The notes under the pieces: model-generated
Seen by the model: only the letters and a program-made list of their open reading frames with translations
The model's database searches: none
What the model was told of the DNA's origin: nothing
Translations under genes and position numbers: made by a program
NCBI GenBank assembly: GCA_050012355.1
Contig: JBEKHI010000095.1
Coordinates: 1-22,546, forward strand
DNA from: JBEKHI01 sp050012355
GTDB lineage: Bacteria > Actinomycetota > Actinomycetes > Streptosporangiales > Streptosporangiaceae
Reading direction: 5' to 3'
Length of the DNA: 22,546 nt
In this document: positions 6,810 to 12,831 of the stretch, piece after piece
Layout of the letters: each line of letters begins with the position of its first letter
How positions within the stretch are numbered: the stretch's first letter is position 1

Positions 6810-7520
6810 TCAGATCATGACGAACAGCATGAAGGCCATGGTGACCCCCATCGCGATCCGGCAGATTACCGCCAACCCCGGGGACCGCAGCAGCTCGCGG
6901 GAAACGTCGCCGCTTTCCTCCGGCTGAGGCGGCGCGACGCCAACCGCGCTGCCGGAACCCGGGCCCGCACCGGAAAGGACGACGGTCGACGACCCGGCCA
7001 GCGCGAGTGTGGCGTTCGCGAGGCTGTAGCGCCTGCCAGAAAGCTGGTCAAGATCCCACACGCTATAGCCGGCCAGAACCAGCCCGAAGGCGAAGGCGAG
7101 GGTGGGGTAGCTGAGCGACTGCGTCGTTGCCCCGCCCATGCCGCTCATCCCTGATCCGGAGCCAGATGACGTCACGAGTGCCAGGTACATGTACAGCATC
7201 GCCGCGCTGTGCACCATATGCGGAGCACAGTGCCCGCCGGCTAGGGCCCGAATTCCGGAGACACGGGCATCGCGCACTACCTGCCAGACGAACCAGGCGG
7301 TCAGGACACCGAAGATGACCTCCCAGAGAGTATCCGGCAGGGTTCGAAGGCCAGCGGCGAGCATTCCCGCCATCGAGACGCCCATCAGCAGATGCGCGAC
7401 GTCGACGTCAGGATGAGCCGTCCGGTGCCACAGCCATGCCGCGACCAGTCGTGCCGCGCTGACCGCCGCGACGACGAGCATGGTGGCCGCGAATATGTCA
7501 AGAATCCATGCTGGCGTCAT
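6810..7520 (-). CDS. DUF5134-family integral membrane protein
   Basis: A 236-residue protein with about six hydrophobic segments. Landmarks typical of DUF5134 are MTPAWILDIFA at the start, DVAHLLMGVSMAGML with a His and Met cluster in a membrane helix, HMVHSAAMLYMYLA, and the Met-rich SGMSGMGG loop. The function of the family is unknown. The His/Met placement inside and beside helices resembles copper or heme ligands. The ATG at 7520 shares one base with the TGA of the upstream gene (TGATG), so the pair is coupled. The in-frame extension further upstream is the shadow of that gene in another frame. The C-terminus is a membrane segment ending FMLFVMI. Confidence 0.8.
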   Translation of the reverse strand: MTPAWILDIFAATMLVVAAVSAARLVAAWLWHRTAHPDVDVAHLLMGVSMAGMLAAGLRTLPDTLWEVIFGVLTAWFVWQVVRDARVSGIRALAGGHCAPHMVHSAAMLYMYLALVTSSGSGSGMSGMGGATTQSLSYPTLAFAFGLVLAGYSVWDLDQLSGRRYSLANATLALAGSSTVVLSGAGPGSGSAVGVAPPQPEESGDVSRELLRSPGLAVICRIAMGVTMAFMLFVMI

Positions 7521-8497
7521 CAGCCCGCGTTCCTTTCCGTGTCGGCGCTCAGCGCTCTGACCGGCCAGTAAGCCAGCGCGAGCAGGGCGAGCAGCAGCCC
7601 GGAGTTGGGATCGGTCGCGCCTCCGGCGAGTATCGTCCCGAACGCTTCTCCGACCACCCAGATCACCACGGCCACAACCAGGGCAAGTATCAAGGTGGCC
7701 CTGGCCGCCGGAGGCGGCAGGTAAACCCCGGCGGCGATAACCACGAACGCCACCGCGAGCATGATCGAGGCGGCCAGTCCCTGGTGGGCGACGAGTGCGG
7801 CCGCGTTCCTCTCGATGGCGGCCAGCCAGCCAGGCTCCCCGCTTTCCATCCCCGCGATCATGTCGTGGATTGCCTGCGGGGCCCGGTTCGCGGGCAGTAG
7901 TGCGAACCACGCGAAGCTCAGCCATAGCACTAGCCACAGCGCTCGTGCTATCTGCGTGCCCACCGCCCGTGCGGCGACGAACGGCGCCTCCCCCTGGCGG
8001 TCAGCAGGCCACAGCAGCACCGCGAGCAGCGCGTAGAGAATGACCGCGCCCGGAGCACCGTTGACAGGATCCGCGGTTCCGTTCAGGACTCCGCCGAGTC
8101 CCTCCCCGAACAACCACACCCCGAGCGACCACGCGATCGACGCGGCAAGGCCGATCTTCACAGTCGGGCGGAACGCGATGCCAAGCCCCAGCAGAAGCTG
8201 AATCGTGGCGAAGATGACGTTCAACAGCACAGCATGGTGCTCGACGAGCGTCGCGTCCCAGGTAATCGGGTGAGCGACGGCACCAGGGTTGCCAGGGGCC
8301 GTCGCGGCGAGCATCTGGCCGAACGCCTTGGTGAACATGAACGGCTGGTACTGCAGCAAACCATCGAGCAGCCAGATCCCGGCCAGGACAAGCTGGAGAA
8401 CCCGCCGCGTGTCCAGCGAATGCGCACTGGCAACGACCGTGGTATCCGGACCGCGCCGCCACGCGAGCCGACCTCCCGCGACGGTCACGTCACTCAT
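7520..8497 (-). CDS. DoxX-like integral membrane protein with two repeated halves
   Basis: A 325-residue protein with about eight hydrophobic segments, paralogous to the membrane part of the fusion at 1-1573 (LLDGLLQYQP, WLFGEGLGG, NGAPGAVILY, TDPNS). It also looks internally duplicated: WLFGEGLGGVLNG with ALLAVLLWPADR in the first half matches WVVGEAFGTILAG with LALLALAYWPVR in the second. A His pair (VEHHAVLLN) lies at a membrane border. DoxX relatives are linked to quinone or thiosulfate oxidation and to redox protection in some bacteria; the function here is unknown. The ATG at 8497 has AGGAGGAGAGG upstream. The gene is coupled to the DUF5134 gene and is divergent from the anti-sigma/copA operon. 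Confidence 0.8.
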   Translation of the reverse strand: MSDVTVAGGRLAWRRGPDTTVVASAHSLDTRRVLQLVLAGIWLLDGLLQYQPFMFTKAFGQMLAATAPGNPGAVAHPITWDATLVEHHAVLLNVIFATIQLLLGLGIAFRPTVKIGLAASIAWSLGVWLFGEGLGGVLNGTADPVNGAPGAVILYALLAVLLWPADRQGEAPFVAARAVGTQIARALWLVLWLSFAWFALLPANRAPQAIHDMIAGMESGEPGWLAAIERNAAALVAHQGLAASIMLAVAFVVIAAGVYLPPPAARATLILALVVAVVIWVVGEAFGTILAGGATDPNSGLLLALLALAYWPVRALSADTERNAG

Positions 8498-8539
8498 ACC
8501 TGGTCCTCTCCTCCTATGGCCGCTGGAATTGCCCTCTAG

Positions 8540-8578
8540 AACGATAGAAGGGTCGTTACTGGCCGCGCAATAGTTGCG
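8540..8578. promoter_or_regulatory. Two small dyads upstream of the DoxX-like gene
   Basis: AACGA (8540-8544) with TCGTT (8553-8557), and CGCAA (8566-8570) with TTGCG (8574-8578), are two perfect five-base dyads just upstream of the minus-strand start at 8497. The minus strand across the first contains ACGACCC, also found in the box at 5992. They may be regulatory for the DoxX-like/DUF5134 pair, but each is short enough to arise by chance. Confidence 0.25.
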
Positions 8579-8620
8579 ACCGAAAAGGGGATAAATGTCG
8601 GGTCGATCACACCGCGATAA

Positions 8621-8657
8621 AACCCCCTCCCGGTATTAGCTAAACCCGGGCAGGGTA
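8621..8657 (+). promoter_or_regulatory. Tandem CsoR-like operator boxes upstream of the anti-sigma/copA operon
   Basis: Box 1 (8621-8635) reads AACCC, CCTCC, CGGTA. Box 2 (8643-8657) reads AACCC, GGGCA, GGGTA. Both fit AACC[C]-N5-[G]GGTA, the G/C-tract pseudo-palindrome with TA flanks expected of CsoR-family operators. Their centres are 22 bp apart, two helical turns. The same pair with the same spacing occurs at 12579-12615. A csoR gene lies in the operon they precede, so copper-relieved autorepression is the likely logic. I could not place a clear -10/-35. Confidence 0.6.
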
Positions 8658-8717
8658 TTTCCCAAAAATCTTCGGGATGCCGGGAACTTTCCGGGCTCGC
8701 TGGCGCACTACTGGGTC

Positions 8718-9434
8718 ATGGACTGCTATGAGGCCCGCGAGGCCATTTCGGCTTTGATCGACGGTGAAGACCCCGGCGTGGCGGCGGAGGAGGTTGACGC
8801 CCACCTCGCCAGCTGTGCTGGCTGCCGATCATGGCAGGAACGGGCACACGCGCTGACCAGGCGCGCAAGGCTTGGCGGTTCCTTCCTGGACCACGATCTG
8901 GCGCCCCGGGTGCTGACCGCCAGTCCCCCTGTCGCTGCCGGCCGCCGAAGCCTGGTGCAGAGAATCGGTTTGGTCGTCGTGGCACTGGCCCAGATGGCTA
9001 TCACCATTCCGTTGCTCATCCTGGGGCATGACCACGACGCTGGCACCCATGCCGCGCATGAACTCGGATCGTTCGACCTGGCGCTGGCCGTCGCCTTTAT
9101 TGTCGGCGCGGTGCGGCCGAAGCTGTCGGCCGGGCTCGCCTGGCCGTGCGCGGTGGCGGCGACGGGCCTGGTCGGCACCGCCATCATCGACTTGATCGGC
9201 GGCCAGACCATCGGCGCCGATGAGGCTCAGCACTTGATCGCCGTGGCTGGGGCAGCGTTGCTGTTCTGGCAGGCGCGGACCGCCGGGCGAGACAGCACCG
9301 TCGGCGCGGTGGCCATGGGTCCGGCAGCTGGCTGGGGGCGCGTCCTGCCATCGCCGTACGGCAAGCACGAGACGGCCGGGCAGGCGTCGCGCGACACGAC
9401 GCCGCGCGGTGCCGCTAAGGAGACGGTCGCGTGA
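8718..9434 (+). CDS. Zinc-finger (zf-HC2) membrane anti-sigma factor with a His-rich outer loop
   Basis: A 238-residue protein. Residues 1-40 form the anti-sigma zinc finger: C3, then H29-x3-C33-x2-C36 (HLASCAGC), which in this family clamps an ECF sigma factor. About four membrane segments follow (near 83-102, 119-133, 140-160 and 170-185). The loop after the first reads GHDHDAGTHAAHE, placing H104, H106, H111 and H114 on the outer side if the finger is cytoplasmic. That arrangement suggests metal sensing outside and release of a sigma factor inside, presumably the SigC-like factor at 6242. The link is inferred. The ATG at 8718 has only a weak ribosome-binding site. The TGA overlaps the copA GTG (GTGA), so it is coupled to the ATPase, and CsoR-like boxes lie upstream. 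Confidence 0.8.
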   Translation: MDCYEAREAISALIDGEDPGVAAEEVDAHLASCAGCRSWQERAHALTRRARLGGSFLDHDLAPRVLTASPPVAAGRRSLVQRIGLVVVALAQMAITIPLLILGHDHDAGTHAAHELGSFDLALAVAFIVGAVRPKLSAGLAWPCAVAATGLVGTAIIDLIGGQTIGADEAQHLIAVAGAALLFWQARTAGRDSTVGAVAMGPAAGWGRVLPSPYGKHETAGQASRDTTPRGAAKETVA

Positions 9435-12235
9435 CGCTGGCCAGTGCCGCGGACGCGCCGGTGGCGAACGCCGCCGTCCGGGAGATCGAGCTGTCGATCG
9501 AGGGCATGACCTGCGCGGCGTGCGCGGCACGGATCGAGAAGAAGCTCAGCAAGCTGCCCGACGTGACCGCCACGGTGAACTACGCGGCCGCGACCGCCCG
9601 GGTCACCGCCCCGGTCGCCATGCCGGTCGCGGACGTGATCGCCGAGGTCGAGAAGGCGGGCTATTCGGCTACCGAGCCCGAGCGAGTGCCGGACGGGCAG
9701 GACGCGGCGGCTTACGCCGCGTACCTGCGGCGCCGGCTGATCGTGGCGCTGATCTTCTTCGTTCCGCTGACCGACCTGTCGCTCATGCTGTCGCTGCTCC
9801 CGTCGCTGCGGTTCGCCGGCTGGCAGTGGCTACTAGTCGCTTGTGTGGCGCCGGTGGCTGTGTGGTGTGCCTGGCCGTTCCACCGGGCCGCGCTCAAGAA
9901 CGCCCGGCACGGCACGTTCTCCATGGACACCCTCGTCTCGCTGGGCATCCTCACATCCTGCGGCTGGTCGCTGTATGCCATGTTCGTCCTGGACCGCGGG
10001 CAGCGGACTGAGACCTTCTGGCGGCTGCTGATCCATGGCTCCGGCGGCGGTATCTACCTGGAGACCGCCGCCACGGTTACCACGTTCTTGCTGGCCGGGC
10101 GGCTGTATGAGGCCCGGGCCAGGCGCATCTCCGGCGAGGCCATGCGTGACCTGGCAGCCGCGGGCGCCAGGGACGTGTGCCTGCTCACCCCGGACGGGAC
10201 CGAGCGGCTGGTCCCGGCTGATGACTTGCGCCCCGGCGACATGTTCGTCGTCCGGCCCGGCGAGACCATCGCGGCGGACGGGGACGTGCTGTTCGGCCAG
10301 ACAGCCGTCGATCGCAGCATGATGACCGGGGAATCGGTCCCTGGTGAGGCGGGCGAGGGCGACAGCGTCACCGGCGGCACCATCGCGCTCACCGGACGAC
10401 TCGTGGTCCGGGCGGTGCGGGTCGGAGCCGATACCCAGCTCTCGCATCTGATCAGGCTTGTCGAGCGGGCGCAGGCCGACAAGGCGGCCATCCAGCGGGC
10501 AGCCGACCGGGTCTGCGGGATATTCGTCCCCGCCGTTATGGTCAGTGCTGTATTTACCCTGGCTGGGTGGCTGCTGGCCGGCGCGCCCGCTGGGCTCGCG
10601 ATCAGCGCGGGCCTCGCCGTCCTGATCATCGCGTGCCCGTGCGCACTGGGCCTGGCGACCCCCGCCGCGCTGGTGGCGGCCTGCGGCCGGGGCGCGCGGC
10701 TCGGGGTGTTCATCAAGGGCTATCAGGCCCTGGAGTCCTCCCGGGCGGTCGAGGTGATCGTGCTCGACAAGACCGGCACCGTCACCACCGGCCGGATGTC
10801 ACTGACCGGCGTACTCCCCGGCCACGGCGTCACCCGCGCCGAACTGCTGCGCTACGCCGGCGCGGTGGAGCACGCGTCCGAGCACGCGGTGGCCGCCGCG
10901 ATCAGCGCGGCCGCCGCGCAGGAGGCCGGTCCGCTCCCCCCGGCCGCGGAGTTCCGGGCGCTGCCCGGGCTGGGTGCCCGCGGAATCGTCGACGGGCGCG
11001 AGGTGCTGGTCGGACGGGCGAAGCTGCTCGCCGAACACGGGATGGCGATACCCGCCGAACTCGACGAGCAGCGCCAGCGGTGGGAGCGTTCCGGCCGCAC
11101 CACGGTGCTGATCGGCTGGGATGGTAAGGCCCGCGGCGTGGTCGCGGTGATGGACACGATCAAGCCGTCGGCGGCCCCCGCGATCGCCGAACTCCGCAGG
11201 CTCGGGCTGCACCCGGTCTTGCTCACCGGGGACAACGAGGCCACCGCCCGCGCCATCGCGGCCCAGGCCGGGATCGACGAGGTCATCGCCGGGACGCTCC
11301 CGGCCGCCAAGGCCGCGGTTATCGGCGGGATCCAGGCGGCCGGCCGGCCGGTGGCCATGGTGGGCGACGGGATCAACGACGCCCCGGCGCTCGCCGCCGC
11401 GGACCTCGGGCTCGCCCTCGGATCCGGCACCGATGCGGCCATCTGCGCCGCCGACCTGATCCTGCTCAGCGATGACCTGCGAGTCGTCGCGAGCGCGATC
11501 ACGCTGTCTCGGGCCACGTTCCGGACCATCCGCCGCAACCTGGTGTGGGCGTTCGGGTACAACATCGCGGCGATCCCACTGGCCGCGCTCGGCTTTCTCA
11601 ACCCGGTCATCGCTTCGGCCGCGATGACCCTGTCCTCGATATTCGTCGTGTCGAACAGCCTCCGGCTGCAGCGACACAACGTCAAGTCAGGCCACATGGC
11701 GGAGGGGAAAGATGCACGGTTACACCCACGACAGGGACAACTACCTCAGGCGGCTACGGCGCATCGAGGGGCAGGTCAGAGGCCTGCAACGGATGATCGA
11801 AGAGGACCAGTACTGCATCGACATCCTCACCCAGGTCTCCGCCGCGACCAGGGCGCTGCAATCGGTGGCCCTCGGTCTCCTGGAGGAGCACATCGGCCAC
11901 TGCGTCAGACAAGCCGTCGCCGAGGGGGGCGACGACGCGACCGACAAGGTCCGCGAAGCCTCAGAGGCGATCGCCCGTCTCGTCCGTTCCTGATCTCAGA
12001 AGGAGAGCGAATGACAACGACGACCTACCCGGTGGCAGGGATGAGCTGCGAGCACTGCGCGAACGCGGTGACCAGTCAGCTAACCAGCCTGGATGGGGTC
12101 ACGGGCGTGACCGTCGATCTCGTGCCGGGAGGCATATCCCTTGTATCGGTTACCGGTGACGCGCCACTGCCGGACGAGGTCGTCACCGCGGCACTCGAAG
12201 AAGCCGGTGATTACCAGATCTCCGCCACCTCCTGA
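9431..12235 (+). CDS. copA: Cu(I)-exporting P1B-type ATPase, copy 2, open reading frame running on into copZ
   Basis: The ATPase part is residues 1 to about 756. It has an HMA domain with GMTCAAC (C28, C31), CPC at C402-P403-C404, DKTGTVTTG with D446, GDGIND, and the YN and MTLSS residues of the Cu(I) group. The usual SEHP reads SEHA here (H485, A486). Homology ends near SLRLQRH at about 11680, where a stop would be expected. None occurs: the frame continues for about 100 Arg/Pro-rich codons that overlap csoR in another frame, then enters copZ in frame and ends at its stop. The product could therefore be a 934-residue ATPase-linker-chaperone fusion, or the extension may be non-functional, or a stop may be lost or misread. 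The GTG start at 9431 is set by overlap with the anti-sigma stop. Confidence 0.85.
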   Translation: MTLASAADAPVANAAVREIELSIEGMTCAACAARIEKKLSKLPDVTATVNYAAATARVTAPVAMPVADVIAEVEKAGYSATEPERVPDGQDAAAYAAYLRRRLIVALIFFVPLTDLSLMLSLLPSLRFAGWQWLLVACVAPVAVWCAWPFHRAALKNARHGTFSMDTLVSLGILTSCGWSLYAMFVLDRGQRTETFWRLLIHGSGGGIYLETAATVTTFLLAGRLYEARARRISGEAMRDLAAAGARDVCLLTPDGTERLVPADDLRPGDMFVVRPGETIAADGDVLFGQTAVDRSMMTGESVPGEAGEGDSVTGGTIALTGRLVVRAVRVGADTQLSHLIRLVERAQADKAAIQRAADRVCGIFVPAVMVSAVFTLAGWLLAGAPAGLAISAGLAVLIIACPCALGLATPAALVAACGRGARLGVFIKGYQALESSRAVEVIVLDKTGTVTTGRMSLTGVLPGHGVTRAELLRYAGAVEHASEHAVAAAISAAAAQEAGPLPPAAEFRALPGLGARGIVDGREVLVGRAKLLAEHGMAIPAELDEQRQRWERSGRTTVLIGWDGKARGVVAVMDTIKPSAAPAIAELRRLGLHPVLLTGDNEATARAIAAQAGIDEVIAGTLPAAKAAVIGGIQAAGRPVAMVGDGINDAPALAAADLGLALGSGTDAAICAADLILLSDDLRVVASAITLSRATFRTIRRNLVWAFGYNIAAIPLAALGFLNPVIASAAMTLSSIFVVSNSLRLQRHNVKSGHMAEGKDARLHPRQGQLPQAATAHRGAGQRPATDDRRGPVLHRHPHPGLRRDQGAAIGGPRSPGGAHRPLRQTSRRRGGRRRDRQGPRSLRGDRPSRPFLISEGERMTTTTYPVAGMSCEHCANAVTSQLTSLDGVTGVTVDLVPGGISLVSVTGDAPLPDEVVTAALEEAGDYQISATS
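11712..11993 (+). CDS. csoR: CsoR-family copper-sensing repressor, nested in the copA-copZ frame
   Basis: A 93-residue all-helical repressor that leaves its operator when Cu(I) binds. The copper ligands are in the expected order: C35 (YCIDILTQ), H60 and C64 (HIGHC). The DNA-facing stretch RRLRRIEGQVRG and an N-terminal MHGYTH are also present. The ATG at 11712 has a strong GGAGGGG upstream. Every base of the gene is also inside the open frame of the ATPase, shifted by one. Its probable targets are the paired boxes at 8621-8657 and 12579-12615. It lies between the ATPase and copZ, so control is likely autogenous. Confidence 0.93.
   Translation: MHGYTHDRDNYLRRLRRIEGQVRGLQRMIEEDQYCIDILTQVSAATRALQSVALGLLEEHIGHCVRQAVAEGGDDATDKVREASEAIARLVRS
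12011..12235 (+). CDS. copZ: Copper chaperone CopZ (single HMA domain)
   Basis: A 74-residue cytosolic Cu(I) carrier. GMSCEHC supplies C13 and C16, the rest is the ferredoxin-like HMA pattern (SLDGVTGVTVDL, EAGDYQI), and the size is typical. It has its own ribosome-binding site (AAGGAG five bases before the ATG), so it can be made alone. It is also in frame with the upstream ATPase and with no stop in between, so a fused form is possible. It would pass copper to the two ATPases or to CsoR. A strong hairpin follows its stop codon. Confidence 0.93.
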   Translation: MTTTTYPVAGMSCEHCANAVTSQLTSLDGVTGVTVDLVPGGISLVSVTGDAPLPDEVVTAALEEAGDYQISATS

Positions 12236-12238
12236 AGC

Positions 12239-12283
12239 ATGCTGGCTGCCGGGGCAAGCTCAGCTCGCCCCGGCAGCCAGCAT
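12239..12283. terminator. Bidirectional terminator hairpin between copZ and the small Cys-rich gene
   Basis: Arms ATGCTGGCTGCCGGGGC (12239-12255) and its exact complement (12267-12283) form a 17-bp perfect stem with an 11-base loop. It fills the whole gap between the convergent stop codons of copZ (12235) and the minus-strand gene (12284). There is no U-tract, as is common for actinobacterial terminators. Confidence 0.85.
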
Positions 12284-12511
12284 TCAGCCCGCGATCAGCG
12301 CGGAGACGGCGTCATCGAGGCGGCCTGAACGTGCCTCCTCGAGTAGCACCTGCAACTGATCCGCGCTCATCTCCACGCGCTGGCCGAAATCATCGGTGAT
12401 GATGATCCGTCGCTCCGGAGAAGCCTCGTGGTCGATGAGCAATTCCGGGCACCCGCAACTGCACTGACCGCACAGCAGTGCGAGCCGGGTAAAGCGCCCA
12501 CTGTCTTCCAT
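12284..12511 (-). CDS. Small Cys-rich protein, probable metal-binding, actinobacterial hypothetical family
   Basis: A 75-residue cytosolic protein. The N-terminal third carries LLCGQCSCGCPEL, four Cys in CxxCxCxC order, followed by RRIIITDDFGQRVEMS and a helical tail (EEARSGRLDDAV). I recognise this as a recurrent actinobacterial hypothetical family, but know no assigned function. The Cys cluster could bind copper or zinc. I chose ATG 12511 because GGGAG lies six bases upstream; the in-frame ATG at 12559 has no such site. Its promoter region carries paired CsoR-like boxes with the same polarity and spacing as those before the copA operon, so it is likely copper-induced, perhaps as a copper-storage or buffering protein (inference). 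Confidence 0.75.
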   Translation of the reverse strand: MEDSGRFTRLALLCGQCSCGCPELLIDHEASPERRIIITDDFGQRVEMSADQLQVLLEEARSGRLDDAVSALIAG

Positions 12512-12578
12512 CGTGCACTCCCATCGGTGACCTACCGAGATTTCAGCTTCGCACGCCATTTAAGAATGGTCAATGAAA

Positions 12579-12615
12579 TACCCCCAGGTGGTTTATTGAA
12601 TACCCGGGGGAGGTT
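12579..12615 (-). promoter_or_regulatory. Tandem CsoR-like operator boxes upstream of the small Cys-rich gene
   Basis: On the plus strand box 1 (12579-12593) reads TACCC, CCAGG, TGGTT and box 2 (12601-12615) reads TACCC, GGGGG, AGGTT. Their centres are 22 bp apart, exactly as in the pair at 8621-8657. Read toward the gene they regulate, both pairs have the same polarity (AACC first, GGTA last), which assigns this pair to the minus-strand gene at 12511 rather than to the nickel permease. Confidence 0.6.
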
Positions 12616-12720
12616 TTCTTTTGCATTTCGAAGCGGAAGAACGAATCACGGCCAGGGCCTTTACCGGTCCGTCGGCACCATACGGGTGGCGCCGGCCGCC
12701 GCGGGACTGAACATCCACGA

Positions 12721-12743
12721 GCAGCAAACGCTCACGTTGCTGC
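12721..12743. repeat. Inverted repeat upstream of the Nur box
   Basis: Arms GCAGCAA (12721-12727) and TTGCTGC (12737-12743) are perfect complements with a 9-base spacer. TTGCTG (12737-12742) may also be the -35 of the nickel permease promoter, with ACATAT (12761-12766), 18 bases on, as a weak -10. The sequence from 12616 to 12720 shows nothing else I can support. Confidence 0.4.
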
Positions 12744-12753
12744 AAAAACTAGT

Positions 12754-12774
12754 AGTTGCGACATATATGCAACT
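12754..12774 (+). promoter_or_regulatory. Nur (nickel uptake regulator) box
   Basis: TTGCGACATATATGCAA (12756-12772) fits the streptomycete Nur consensus TTGCAA-N5-TTGCAA in 17 bases with both TTGC and GCAA cores intact. The wider dyad is AGTTGC...GCAACT with nine bases between. It overlaps the probable -10 of the nickel permease gene and lies 59 bases before its ATG, so nickel-bound Nur would repress uptake. The site is seen in the sequence; the assignment to Nur rests on the known consensus and on the downstream gene. Confidence 0.75.
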
Positions 12775-12831
12775 GGGTTAGCGTTGCGGTCGGGGCAGGA
12801 CCTGCTGTCCTGGTGAGGGAGGGTGCAGACC

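Noticed and set aside
7521..7937. N-terminal extension of the DUF5134 protein
   Set aside because: The added 139 residues are a shadow of the upstream DoxX-like gene in another frame. ATG 7520, overlapping that gene's stop, matches the family's usual N-terminus.
10799..11697. Two long minus-strand frames (about 290 codons)
   Set aside because: Both are antisense to the conserved part of the second copper ATPase and have Arg/Gly/Asp-rich composition with no domain pattern.
12772..12831. A nickel/cobalt or cobalamin riboswitch before the permease
   Set aside because: Only about 50-60 bases lie between the probable start site and the ATG, with no conserved riboswitch core. The Nur box explains control better.
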